From Amaranthus tricolor (taxonomy: Eukaryota; Streptophyta; Magnoliopsida; Caryophyllales; Amaranthaceae), in assembly GCF_026212465.1 (NCBI RefSeq), contig NC_080057.1, forward strand, positions 24,857,647 to 24,921,646: a DNA stretch of 64,000 nt, written 5' to 3'. The notes beneath the pieces were generated by a model. It did no database searches and was not told where the DNA came from. It saw only the letters and a list, made by a program, of their open reading frames with translations. The stretch's first letter is position 1. Each line of letters begins with the position of its first letter. This document shows positions 24,801-39,800 of the stretch, piece after piece. Both the position numbers and the translations under genes were made by a program.

Positions 24801-27800
24801 AACCAAAAGATATCCCTTATACAGCACAAAACGCGATTTTTTACAACTTTACAACGCTAGGAATATCGGTTCGTTGTTTTTGAAAACCTTTAAAACGCGA
24901 CGGAAGCGATGCGATACGGCCTTGTTTTTACACTATGCCTACAACATAATAATCGTGATATTGCTTCAAATTCTAGATTTAATCACTTAACTAAAGGCAG
25001 CACAAGAGACGAAAATATATGCAAAATGTAGAACATTTTCAACATTACCTGGATACACAAGGAAAGCAACGATGATAACTCCCTCTTCAAGTTGTCACGA
25101 ATAATACCATAAATTTTCTCGACATACGCAGTCAGCTGCTGCTTGAATAGCAAAGCTGGGTATTTGGCATCCACTTGAAGAACAGCATTAGCTGCTGCTG
25201 CAGCAAGGCTATTGGAAGAAGGAGAGGAACGAAAACCCTGGAATATTTTAGTACATAAGTATTAAAGCTATAATACTCGTGTCACTAAACGAAGCAGAAA
25301 AAAAAAAAGAGCCAACTACCATAGTCATCCTTCCGAAGAGGGATGTCGGAGGCGGAGGTTTGCGCTGCGCTGTATTACTGGAAGAACCTGAAGCTTTAAG
25401 GCTCCCTTGTAGAAGGAATAACAAAGCTGACGTATTTGACAGCCAATAAGCCATATGCTCGTTATTATCATCTTGGTTCTGCAAGGCAAAAAAAAAAACG
25501 GAGGGGTCCAAAAAAAATCAATGTGGTTTTATATGAGAAAAAGAGGCAAGCATCAATTTAAAAAAGGACCGAAAATTATAAGCAAAACAAAATATTTATC
25601 GGGAGGAGAATATAAACCTAGATTGGAAATCAGATGATCAACTAACAGCAATTATAATGGAATAAACTATAAAGGGCTGAAGCAAATTTGCGATATCAAA
25701 GCTTTTACTTAACTTTTCCAATTATAACTTGAAGATATAATAACATGGGAAGGGAAGAAAGAAAATTAACTCTATTAAGATGTACGAAACTAGTATTCTT
25801 TCTAACACAGATTAGTTCTTACGCTTACCTTCTCTTCCATCCAGGGGCGTATCTAGACCCGGGTTGGCATGGGCGACCCGGGTCATGAAAATAAAATAGT
25901 ATGTTAAACCGATGTTCAGTGTTCGAACGCACAACCTTCTATGAGCTTTGACAAAGGCATTTCCAGCTAATTACACCATGCCAATTCATTTTCTTTGATA
26001 CTTATTACAATATTCAGTGCTTTCCTTAGTTACATGATGACTTTTTATTTATTTTCTCTCACACAATGAAAGTCATATAATATTGGCCCAGGTAAGAAAT
26101 TTTTTTGGGATTTGTCCTTGCTTCCATTCCAAATTAGTTTTAAAATAACTGAATTGGCATGGACCCTCCAATTGTTTATTATTTTCTTACTTTTCATATT
26201 TGATCCCCTTATTCCAACCTTAATCAAATATTCTCTCCTAATTCGGCACACATAAATAATTCCCGTTAAAACAATATCACACTATCACCATCCTAAGAAA
26301 ATACTCCATCAGTCCCTATGAAATTGCACCGAATTTCCATTTTAGTTTGTCCCTCTAACTTTGCACGCTTTCTTTTTTTTTTGGCAATGATCTAACTCCC
26401 TCTCTTTTAATCTTATTCAAAAAATATTTTTTTTTGGCAATGTCATTGACGAACTTCAGTACATCGTTTGGGATACCAAAAACTTCGATGAAAAGTGGGG
26501 TGTCATAGCTGATACTAATGGCTTTCATCTTGACAAAGTGAAGTGATATATTTTACCTCAATGGCAGAGCCAATCATCTGGATGAGGCGGTCAAACACAC
26601 TAGTCCTCTCGGCTTCAAAAGATTTCCAATGAAGGAGACACTTGTAAATTGTAAACGCTGCCACAGGCTTTCCTTGACTGAAGCCAATATTTTTTGACAC
26701 ACAATTGATAAGAGCATCAACATTTTCCTGCAACAAATTATGAAACACCCGAATAAGAATGCATGCATAATCAATTAATTGCAAGTCATGAAGATTTGCA
26801 AAACCATACATGTTGGCGTTCAATGTGTGGTCGAGGTAATTTGTGTTCTGACTCAAAATCTAATTTCTTCACAGGTGTTGTACTTTGTGGTTCCTACGTA
26901 CATAATCACAGCAGAAAATCATGCGTATGCAGTTGAGATAATAGCCCAAAAAAAATGTTTTTAAAAAATTTTAGAAAAAAATTATTTAAAAAATAAAAAA
27001 AAATAAAAAAAAAAGAAGCAATAATCAGGGGGATAGATGGAAATGATCAAGCCTTACATTCACTCTGGAATCTTCACTGAGTAAATGACCATTTGGCATT
27101 TTCTAAAGCAACAAAAAGTAGCAGTTTATAAGCCTGAACATACAGGAGAAAAATAGAAGAATAGAAGACAGATGAAATACCGGAGAAACAGATACTGGAG
27201 TTAACTCCGACAATGACTTCCCAGGAGCAGTAATCAATGATTGCTGCCGAAGGATCTTATTTTCTGATTCCATGTCAAAGATTATCTCTTCAAGCCTGAA
27301 CATGACAAAAATATACTCGATAAGCAATTTTAAAACAGTTGTGTCATGTGTGTGTGTGTGTATATATATATATAGGTTTTGGATCATGTGAAAATCAATT
27401 AAAATGGTGAAAACTGAAAGCAAGTGTACATAAAAACTTAAATGGTGTACATATTTTGGTGGCAATTTTGTAAATACTACATTTGTTAAAAGGTGTGCAT
27501 ACATGCTTAAAAGGTGTACATATTCAGATGATAGTTTTATAAATAATATGAACTTTTTCCTTTACAAAAATATGTACACCCTATAAGATAGTATGTACAC
27601 CTTTTGCCACAATATTTATATCTCAGTCTGGTTTTTAGTTTTCACCACTTTAATGGATTTCACCTGATATTGCCCCTATATATATATATATATATAGATG
27701 GAACATGACAAAAAATTTACTCAAATTACCTTTGCATGTCAGTCTTCAATTTTATCATCTTTGATTCAGCATCAAGTGCCTGTTTCAATCGTTCTTCACT

Positions 27801-30800
27801 GAGTTTGCTTGTTTCTTCAAATTTCTTCTCGGTTTCATCAATTTTCCTCTCTAGCGAGCTGACTAAGTCCTGAAAATAACAATGTATTACATCAAGATTA
27901 ATTGACATTATCATAAAGGAGTTTTGGATATCAACTGCATGCACAAATTAGTCGGAAAAAATACACAAAGAAAATAATCACAAAGTGGAAAACTAACCTT
28001 AAGTTTCTCGTTTTCCGCAGTAAGCTTCTCAACCATAGCATTGTCAATAATTGGCACTTCATGCACAACGGGTACATGCTCAACAATGTTTTTCGCAATC
28101 TCACGTTCCTTCACAAGCAACTCCTTAGTTTCCTTAAATTGAAGCTCCATCTCCTGTAATGCAGCTTGTAGCTTCCTGTTCTCTTGTGTTTTAGCTTCTT
28201 CCATATCAGCCTGCATATAGAGAAACCTCATTCAGCTAAACTTGCAAGAGCAAATTAAATTAAGAACACATGCATATAATGTCCCAGTAGGAGTCATGTG
28301 AGATAATTAGACATGAGATAGACACTTGTGCTTTTCAAAAGGATGTGAACGATAAACACTCCAGATGATAAATCAACTCATGCGATGAGAAAGACAAAGG
28401 AGATAGCATGGATAGTTGCAGAAAGAGCAAGCCGTTCCATGAACCAAGGGTTGTTTGGCAAATGGTTGTTAGCTTTTTAGTTGGCTTATTTGACCAGTTG
28501 GAAGTGTTGGACTTTTTTTGTTGATTTTTAAGCTAGCGGGATAAGCCAGTTGTTTAAGGATAAGTTTGGTAAAATTACGTATTGGCGGATGGCTGTTTAT
28601 CAGAGAAAAAGTGGGCCAACAAGCCAAAAGTCAATGAAAAAAACCAACCAAGTTTGCATTTTCATTTGGGCCTAAAAGCCGGCCATTTACCAAACAAGTT
28701 TTTTGGCTTGTTGACCAACCAAAAAGCCAAAAGCGCCAACCCAAACGCCATTATATTTTATTTGCCCTACATCTCTTTCAACACCAATCCTAACATTACA
28801 TGCCGATTTCACTAGTCAAAAAGTAATGAAGGTAAAATTTTCCTACAATCCTTACATCCTGGGATTATCGTATCTTTCCACTATTCTACAGTCGACTACA
28901 AAATAATGAAGTTATGAATATAATGATCAAAAGACAATCAAGTATATTTTACAAAAGAAGTACATGGGGTGGTGATTTACAACGATTTGAGGCCTGCTAA
29001 AACTCCAGTGCTGCATTGTTGTCATAAGTCATGTCAATGCCTAAGATGTTAGTCATGTCCTATAAAGTGAAACTTCCATTTTTCTATTCTTTGGATCGTG
29101 GCAACAAGGTAAATTTCTATTCCATATACATGCTCGGAGAAAGGAATAACACACTTGTGACTGTTTCCACATCTAGTTAAGTAGTCATTTTGCCTCATTA
29201 AATTGTCTGCCAGATCATTCATGATTATCGGCTTATCACTGCTCCTCCAACCCTCTTCTTCTCATTAATTGTTTCTTCTCTACTGATTTCTCATTATTCT
29301 CTGGTTTATCAATTAGGCCAATTCTCAAAAGATGACAATTTTCTTGATACAGTGCATTGTTCTCATATTTGGATATAAAACCAAACTTGTAATAAACCTT
29401 AACAACAAATCCTACTGATGAATAGTGCTAAGTAAGAGGTATGAATTTGGAAAAGACCAAAGACAAGCCTTAGAGGAATATACTGACCCTCATGCGTTTC
29501 TCCAGTTGTAAGCGCCATGTGAGCTCCTCAACTTGCTTTTCTAGTTTATTTTTAGCAGCTTGAAGAGCACCCGTCTCTCGTGCAGCCTGCAATTCCCAAC
29601 AAATGATAGTTAAACAAAAACAGACCCAACTGGAATCCAATCTACACAGAGCACCCCAAAGAGAATGGAGAAAATGAAAAGTAAATATCCTTTGAATCTT
29701 ATTCCATAAGGCACAACTCCCGAAAGATAAAGGAAAGATCCATTTAGATAAAAAGAGGAAAGTACAAATGTAGATTTGGTAGCATACAATTGATTTTAGA
29801 ATGTTGATTTTAAGTAGCAGAAAGGGTAAGTTTAATCGAACGGCCATGCGCTACTATATGGATTAGACGGTTGAGCTTTAAGAAAGGATCATAGTAGAAA
29901 GATGAGAGTAGCAGAAATGCCAATGCTTCAATGGATAAGTGGGCATACATTGAGGGATAGAATTAGAAACGAAGATATAAGAAAGGGTTTCGGAGTTGTA
30001 AAATATTAAGGAAAAGATGAAAGAGAATCGTTTAAGATGGTTTGGGCATGTGCCAAGACGGGGTATTAGCGAACTAGTAAAGAAGATAGAAAGCTGAAAC
30101 TCGGGAGACTTAAGAAAGACGGCAAGGAAGATGGAAGATGACTTAGAAAAGGATATGAATGACTTAAAATCACAAATTGAGATGGTAGACAATCGGATTG
30201 AATGGAGAAGAAGAATCCATGTGGATGACCATTGGAACTAATATCTTGGTTCACGTAGCTGGACCCCTATCTTTTGGGATTAAAGCTCTGTAACTGTTGT
30301 TTTATTTTATGTAGGAGAAAGCAGACCAAAAGAATAGCTAAAGCAATATGGATAAAAAAAAGTAAAGACAAATGTTATACACCAAACAAAGGAAATATAC
30401 TTACCATCTTAAGGTTGCGCAATTCTTTACGTGCAACTTTACACCTCCATGCACATTGGGTACTAATGGCTGCTTTCTTCAATTTCAAGAAACTCCGACG
30501 AGCTAAGAGTTTGCGACAGTGGCTCTGGATGTGATAGATTAAGTCAGAGAAGTCATATTTTTAATCAAGAACAACAAGAAATTAGAACCCTGTTATATGC
30601 AATAACTATAATGATTGACTTGCACTGCTATAATAGACGCTAATCATAACTTTATAATTCTACATATAAAAATAGAAAGAACAAATAATTACATTATAAA
30701 AATAAAATAAGGATTTTAAACCTCATTACCTGAATAAATATGGCAGCTCTAGTCTGTCTTCTGAACCGAATCTCGTTACGAGCGGCCATACCACGCATTC

Positions 30801-33800
30801 CAGTTTGTATGATAAGAGCAGAACAACACACTCTCCTGTACTCTTTTCGAGCGAGATGCATCCGTAAAGCTGTTTGAATTCTCAAGGATGCAGCCTCTTG
30901 CCTCAAGCCCTCGTATACATGACGAGCAAGTTGACCTGCATAGTATATATAGATACATAAGGTTCACATGATAAATTTGGCAGGCAAATCCGAAAACCCA
31001 GCACAAGGAATACCTCTACAGAGAGCTTGTATGTGTACTGCTGAACGGCGTAGCAATATAAAGCTTCTGCGAGCCAAATAAGAACGGACTTTCCTTTGGA
31101 TGATACTTGCTGATCGTCCTAGCACCTCAGTTCTCCGAGCATCTAAATCAGCCATCTGACCAGCCCTGAGGAAAACTTTCGTCTTACCAATCTGCAACAA
31201 TATTTTTTTTCAATTAAGATAAATAACCCACTTATCAAAGGAAGAAAATACGGAAACAAGACAGCAGGCGACTTCAAGTAAATTGAAGTATATAGAATAG
31301 AGGATATCGGCTAGGGATTACTTTCTAAATTACACGAGAAGTGAATCTCAGATGCAACAGAGTAATGAACAGTAGGCAGCCATATCTGTGCTACAAGCTA
31401 GCTTAATGGTCAGTCTACTCCCAATGAAGTCAAAGATTAATAATTCATAGCTTTGGATCAAAATCAAGTAAAGTAAAATAGCTGATGAATTTAAAATCAT
31501 GTGCATTTCTTGTTAATGTGCAGTAGCATATGATGTTGCCAATCATGGATCAATCGGAATTAGCCGTCTTTTTTATAAAAAGAGTAAGGGCTCTGTGTAC
31601 TCCCCAGTCCTGCCCAATTCTGCCTAGACAGGAGCCACTTAGTGGTATCAAGCCAAACCAGCACTGTAAATTAGACCACAACAATTAGACCACAACAACA
31701 CGAGAAACATCTTACATCCAAGGTTCTTGGACTCTGTAAATTTCTAGCACATGCAAGATCAGAGTAACAACGCGAGAACATTATATTTTAAGGAAAAATT
31801 ACCGTAAATAATACAACCTTTCATTAATTTCCCTACATTAATACCAACTTTTGATTAATCATGAATAACACCAACTTCGGGGGTTTTTTCCTAGAATGAT
31901 ACCAACTTTAGTTTATTAACTAATTTACCAATTTGTTTGTCATATAATCTCCTATAGTTTGATTTTTAACATGTTAGTGATATTCTAGGGAAACACCCCC
32001 TAAGTTGGTATTATTCATGGTTGATCAAAAGTTGGTATTATTGTAGGAAAATAAGCAAAAGGTTGTATTATTCCTGGTAATTTTTCCTATTTATATGCTG
32101 AAGACGAAATCAAAAAATATGATTCATGATACCTGATAGCCTTCAAGTCCCACTTTCTCCAGGAGCCGCTTGCATGCTGTGACTTCATCAGAACTATCAT
32201 CAAAGTAAGAAAGTCAGTTCATTTTTCTTCCTAGCAACAACATGAACAGAAAGAGACAAGCTTCACCTTCCATCTAGGACTTCTGGTGCAAGAATACCAA
32301 ACCGGTCTAGAAACTCGAGGAAGGGTTTCCTAGTGGGATATCCAGCACAGCTAATCCTAATAGCCTCCAAGACTCCCTAAAATAGTATAACAAATCAGAA
32401 CATCAAATAGTGCCTGCACATTCATGTGAAAGTAACCAAAATGGAAAGTGGGATATGCTATCCTCACCCCGCAGCGTAACTGTTGGAGAACATTCTGATT
32501 CTCAAAAATTGCTGGCTTTAGAAGATTATTCGGCTTCACACAGCGTATATAATGTGGTTCAGTAGCATTCAGGGTGTCAAGTAGGTTTACCAATTGTTGC
32601 TGCATAGGGCATATAGAACAATGTCATAAAGCCAACCATTATAAGAAATAATGCATTTAAAGCAATATAGAAAGGAAAAATTACCGTGAATAATACAACC
32701 TTTCGTTAATTTCCGTACAATAATACCAACTTTTTGATTAACCATGAATAACACCAACTTAGGAGGGTTTTTTCCTATAATAATACTAACTTTAGTTTAT
32801 TAACTAATTCACCAATTTTTTTGTCATATAACCTCTTATAGTTTGATTTTTGAAATGTTAGGGATATCCTAGGGAAAAACCCCTAAGTTGGTATTATTCA
32901 TGGTTAATCAAAAGTTGGTATTATTCTAGGAAAATAAGCAAAAGGTTATATTATTCCTGGTAATTTTTCCAATAGAAAAGTGACAACATACCTTAAAACG
33001 AGTACCTATTGATGAAAATTTAGATGACTTGGAAGATTCCTCTGTTAAAGGTGGAAACAAATTTGCAACAAAGGTACAACTGGAAGCACACAAAAGCGCT
33101 TGGTGTTCAGCAACAACATAGTCCTTGTTCTTATCCAGAAATAGTTCAGTTTGATAGGTAACCTATAAAAAGGTACAAAATCGCTCAAGATGTACAATTC
33201 AGAAACTACAACCTACATATGCTGAGCAAATTGAAGCTTACATCACCAGCATAGTGGCAGATAGTAAAATCACTACGAGCTAATTTAGGCTTGCTGAACC
33301 GTTTATGATTTTTATATGTCTGATACAACTTCTGTGCAAATGTCTCGTGTGTTGATCTCGGGAACATACTGGAGAAAGAAAAATTGAGGAAACAAAACTC
33401 ATAATGAGAAGCAATAGATCCATGGACAGTGCTACATTAAAGGTTCTATTCTTCTAAAGGTCTCACTCTGCTTACCAAGCTTCGTCCAGAAGCGCAATGA
33501 TTCCACCAGGTTTCTGACAAAAAAGGGTTATAGTTAAGACAAGTTTTCAATGGTGAGGAAGCAAAACATATATACAAGCCTATAGAACAGAACATGGATA
33601 CCACAATCTTCGCATTATTTTCGAGTTGACTTAATTTTGACGGAATTGTACAGTGCTAAATATTTATCAGTGGAATTAAAATTTTCACTTTAACACTCAT
33701 CAAAAGTAGAAAATACAACATCAAAAAAATTCTTTTAAACAAAACAGTGGAGACAAAAATCGAGGAAAAAACCAAGATAACCTTCCTTTAAATAGCTTAA

Positions 33801-36800
33801 TAACATCTGACAAACCAACCTTTTCAATTAGATCCAGAACATCTTGATTATCAATGAATTCAATGTAGCTCCAATTAATTTTTTCTTTTTCATATTCCTC
33901 CTGCTCCATCTTGAAGACATGCTGAAAAAGAAAATTTTGATGGGTTACTTAAATATGAAAATAGGAGCATAAGAATTCTCAAGCAAGATTGTGATTTGTG
34001 AGCGAGTTCTTTAATCAACAAACCTGATTAAAATGTTGCTGAAGCTTCTCATTCGTTAAATTTATGCAGAATTGCTCAAAACTGCAACAATATCAAACTT
34101 CACAATTACTAGCCAGCTATCAAGTTCCTCAAAAGAAACTTATGATAATAATAATAATAATAAAACCAAATGTTATCTATAGAAATACTAATTGTATGGA
34201 TAGTTTGTGGTGATAAGACCTGCCAAAAAGTGGTTATCGAGGATTTCCAGTCCCACCAATAAGTTGAAGAATGTCAAATATTACTAACGCGCAGTTTAAG
34301 CTGTGGTCGATGCAAGAAGTAAAGATGCTAAATTCAATCAGCTGCACAGAGACGTTTTAAGAGGTTCACTTGTATTTCGAGAAAGCATTCGGAACTCAGC
34401 GAAGTTAAGATGATGAGCACACATCTATTGTAAATAGAAAACACTTCAAAATGGGGGAGTAGCTTATACACAACAATGACACTATTGTAATATCATCTAT
34501 TTCATAGAAGTACTGTTGTCATAAATTATCACATTGCGTAGAAATGGACCCGTGCGGTGTAACATAATTCGCCAGTTGCTTCGCTTTTTGAATTCCTGTT
34601 TCGCTCAAAATGACCCTAAAATAGCCCAAAACCGACCACAATTCGCTTTTTTTGATTCGCAATTCGCAAGGAAATTAGTGAATTATGTGACAGTTCACCC
34701 GTGTAATGCACCAAACAAACGCACATCAGATTTCATATCTAAATTAGTAGTGTAGCGCTTAAGACTTGGTTAGGAATAACAATTAGAGAGCGATTGGTCA
34801 CACGTGATCGATAAAACCTACTTAATATCGAAAAACTACATAAACGACTGTAAAAACCTTCATCTGTGTTGTCAGAATCTTCATCAAAACGGTCAAAAAA
34901 CTATCCAAAATAGATATGAATAAGCACAAGCTTCTTTAGACAAAATAAAAGGTTGGTAAGCAAAAATAAGTCCACACATAATCATATATAAAAGAGATAA
35001 AAATTGTTGAGTACAATATCAAGGTAGCCCCATGTCTGTAGGTCCATGAGTTTATTATCAGCATTTGAAGCTCTAATCTGTTATCCGTAGGCAAATCGTC
35101 AACTCCATGAGTATAAAAGCTGATTGTTTTTTTTCCTGACTCTCACAAAAGACAACCCCACCAATCATATAAGTAAAGGCATACCAGTTAGGCACCTGTT
35201 TATCTTGAAACTCTCAAATCCATAGATATCCAGCACTCCAATTATGGATTTTGAATTAGGATCTTGGCCAATTGAAGAATTAATTTTATCCACGAGCCTA
35301 GTACAAAATTTGTAATGGAATGTATAAGAAACGGCAGAAAATTCAACTATCATTCTTACAAGAATTCGTACAAAATAGAGAAAGCTATACAAAACGAGTC
35401 ATAGGTTAATGTTCTTACCAGTCAAACAACCTTGAGTATACAATTTTAGCCAAAGCATCTCTACTCAATGCAGCAGACTCTGGATCCAAAGATTTGGTTA
35501 TAGTCTCATCACGAGTCACCATTATGCGTTTACAAAGAGAATCTTCCAGAGCCTTTGCATCACACCTGAATAACATAATGAATATTAAAACTCAAAATCT
35601 CATTAGGATATGTCTGGAGATACCAATTTTAAAATTTGATTTCACGTGCAACAAAATCGATAAGAGTTCTTTACATGAAAAGTTCAGCAGCAGTTTGCAA
35701 ATGGAATCGGGACTTCTCATCTTTAGGCTCAGATGAATCCATTTCCTTCCCCTTTGTAAATTCAATGTTTCCCAAATGAAGGACAGCAGCCACAACCCTA
35801 AAAATTGCGTCCTGAAAATCAAAAGCATTAGATACCTTAACTCTGGTCTAAGCTATATTACTTGGACTCTTCATTTTGCTTCACGTACCCATGTCCGATC
35901 CATGATACTTGGACATTAGTATGGCACATAGAAACTTCATTTTAGGAGTAAAATTGAATATTTAGACGTATCCGACACTTGGACAGTACCGGTATCCGAC
36001 ATCAGTACCCGAGTCCAAGTAACATAGGGTCTAAGTCTAAAATAATGTGGGTCTTGCAACATGAGGGAAGGAATGTATAGAAGTACCTGCTCCTCGGGGC
36101 TAATTCCAACCACATCCATTGCCCTTTTTGTTGCAAGGTATTCTTTGCCATCGTCAACCCCATCCAACTCAATACAATTTGATTGGTTCAGATAATGAAA
36201 CGTTCTTGGGTTACCCAACTTGTATCTCTGGACAATCTGAGTTGATGGAAGATATATCAGACAACAAGTCACAAACGAGACGTCGTGCACGGGCCAACAG
36301 CCAACTTCACATAGGAAAACACTAAAAATACACATGAAATCACTATGATAGTATGACCTCCTTACCTCTTTTGGTGCAGCACAAAGCATGTAGAAACAAT
36401 GATAGTTTCTCTCTGGATCAGATACTTGACAAACACGTGATCTTTCCAACAAATATGTTCTTATTGCTGCTCCAGATATTCTTCCATTCTTATCAAATTG
36501 GATCTCAACAAACTTCCCAAAACGACTGCATATTGCAGAAAAACATAAAGAAATGATGCAACAAAAACTCAAAATTAAAACTACTCCAAATCATTTCAGC
36601 TTCTACCTCGAGTTATTATTTCTGACAGTCTTCGCATTACCGAACGCTTCCAGTACTGGATTAGACTGCAACATCAAAAGGGATGTATATATATATATAT
36701 TAATTAAAAAAAACCGGATGCAATAAATAAACATGTGTGATGATGATTTCGAACTTAAATCAATGACAATTTCTCTAAATCGTCAAAGAAAAAGATATTA

Positions 36801-39800
36801 CCTCGAGAACTTTTTGTTCAATACTTCTTCCTTCAGCAGCAGTAGCTCGACCACCCATATAGGCTAGATAACGCATAAGCAATTTTGTACTTTCTGTTTT
36901 ACCAGCCCCACTTTCCCCACTGACTAAAATCGACTGGCTGATGCCCTCATTCATCATAAGCCTGTACACAGATGCAAAATATGGATTATGTACATAAACA
37001 GGCACTTGTATCGAAATAATGTTTCAGACCGTGATACATTGTGTCTATTATCCAACAGGTTTTGTTTCTCAAAAAGAGAAGCAAAATAAAATGTGTTTAA
37101 AACATGAAGCAATAGGGAAAAGGTAGAGTTAAATAAATATGGGTCATTTCCCCTTAGTCAGCGAAGACTGAAAACATTTAGAAAAGAGTACGATACCGGT
37201 ATGAAGCGTCTGCAATTGCAAAAGGGTGTGGACTTAGCTCACCAAAACCGGCCCCTTTATATTGCTCCATCATATGTACGTCATACAAGTGAGGTAGTTT
37301 TCTGAAAGGATTTATAGCTATCAAAATACTCCCAGTATAAGTCTGCCGACACAAAACTATCAATTAGTAACGGTCTACATATACTTCAATAGATGCCACT
37401 TTAGAAACTATGATCAATAAGTCGGACGCTCAATAAAGTGATAGCATCTTATTAAGTGTGATAACATTGCATCAAATTATGTCAGCCCTCTAGATTTCAA
37501 CTTGCAATTGATGTAAATATTATACTCTGCACTATACACGGATAAATATACTTACATATATTTCGTTAATATCATATCTAGATTTCAAGTTTTGCAAAAC
37601 TCCAGGTTCATGTAAATAAGCCAACTTTGTCATGTCATCCACCCCACATTGAGGGGCTTCTGGGTCTTTGGGATATGCATTTGAAGCATGAATTACAACC
37701 TGCATCTCACAAAAAAGCAAAAGATCATCATAAATGGAGTATGGACTAGGGAGGCAAGATCTATTCTTGAAAACAAACAAGATACAGAAATGGAGAAGGC
37801 TATAAACAGACATGTACTTTGAATAAGACTTAGATGGAAAAGGTTGCATACAGCTTAATTCAACAAATAAAAAGCAAGTACGTCAGGGTTTTTGAGAAAT
37901 TTCAAGACAAATACATAGGCAGTTAGCAAAGTTAAGGTGTATACCATAACACAAGGCATTTCAGAACTCACCGTTTTCCCTGAAGTGCAAAGGACCTTTA
38001 AATCTTCACCTTTAATCTCAACCACTTCACCGTCTATCCAAGCATCATCAGGGTCCTCAATCCAAACCAGAGATCCAACAGATAAAGTGACGGAAGCAGC
38101 CTGAAAAAACAAAATAACTTTAGCGCCACAAAGATTTATTGTCTCTGCTCAACTTGAGCACCCGCTATCCCAGAAAAACACCTCTACTAATAAACAAAAG
38201 AAGCTAATATCAACATACCAATGACATGCAAGACCTAAAAACTAGGTATTTGACCTTTATTTGATGGTTAAGTAACATTTCACATCTTAGATCAAACATT
38301 CCTAATCAATCACCATGATTTGTAAATCACCACAAAAGACAAAAAGAATAATAGTAAAATAAACAAAACCAAAAAAGGTAATTTACATTCAAAAAACTCT
38401 CACCCTATCAAATGCCACCACATAAGGGTGATTTGTTAACTCCACAAATAATCGTTATTTACTAAGACCTCCTCTATCTTAGATTGTGATAGAATATATT
38501 TTTCATATTGGCTTCAACTTAAACCTCGCAAATTAGTCAATCTTAGTGTCAACTCAAACTTTTCTTAGCACATCCAACTAAGTCCTTCGCACCAAGCAAC
38601 AATGGGATTATCCATGAATCTCTCTCAAACTTTAAGCCTCACTAATGTGATCTTATGTTAGAACACATTATTTCTGAAAGGAAGAGCCTCAGACTAGAAA
38701 GAAGTAGTTGTTTCATAAGTTTGGAATCTCCATACGGAGTGTTGACCCATAACCGATACTATCCTAAGTTATCGACTCTATCTGAGATTTATTGTTGTCC
38801 AATAATATCTAGATGATAGTAGGTTTACATAAAGGTCGTAAAGAGGTTTCATGTACAACGAAAGATGATTCAAAGAGAGCTAATTGAAATTAAATCTTGA
38901 GGATAACCAATCATACAGTTTACATTATGTGATTCACAAAAATGAGACTCCATGATACAATATTCTATTTGAAAACAAAACCCTATTGGATTTTAATCTC
39001 TAAGCTTGCAATCCACATGGTAACATGATCTTCTTCCCCATGCTAAGTATAGAACTTCAATACCAAAGTCTAACAAAATTGACCACTAATATGGAATTGA
39101 TGGTTCACTTGTTAATCAAGAGAAACCTCTACTAAGATGTTTCTACAACAAAGCCAAACAACTTTGAGCAAATCATATGATTTAAAGGCAATGTGTGTGA
39201 TTAGTCATGCAGACATGTCTCAAATCTCAATTCTCTTTCTAGAATGAGCATCGCCACACAATAATTTCACACTTCAAGCATAATTCCCATTACAACAACA
39301 ACAATACCAAAGTCTTTATCCCAAAAGATTTAGGAGCCATAACCCCCAGTGAAAAATTTATAATCGAGGTTCAAGATGACATAAAAATGTTCTACTCCAT
39401 CTTCAAAGTCGGAATCCAAACACCACCTCACATAGCAACAACTTGTGCAATATGAAACAAGAAAACAACAAAACAAGTACAAATTGAATTCAATGCATCC
39501 CATATTCCATCATACCAGCCACCAATCCTCAAAAATGAATGTTCGAACAGAATTCGAAATCCCATAAAACACCTCAAAACTCAACCAATAAAATCCAAAC
39601 TACATGTTTCAAAATCATTTCCATCTGGCAGACATTTCTGCATTTTCTACACATTGAGACAATTTCAATGAACATCAAAATCCATCATCAAAAACCATAC
39701 TCCTCTATGGCACTCGATTTGCTCCATTGCGATTTTTATGTGAGTTTTTCAATCTAAATGTAGCAAATTAAAAGGGGTGAAAAGTAGATCACAAGCACAA

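Noticed and set aside
25846..25905. hAT-like end CAGGGGCGTATCTAG in myosin intron 28
   Set aside because: It resembles a hAT terminus and is followed by CCCGGGT repeats, but I could not place the other end or a target duplication, so no element is called.
30066..30254. Ser/Pro/Phe-rich minus-strand open frame in myosin intron 22
   Set aside because: It is the antisense of the LINE fragment and has no support as a gene or exon.
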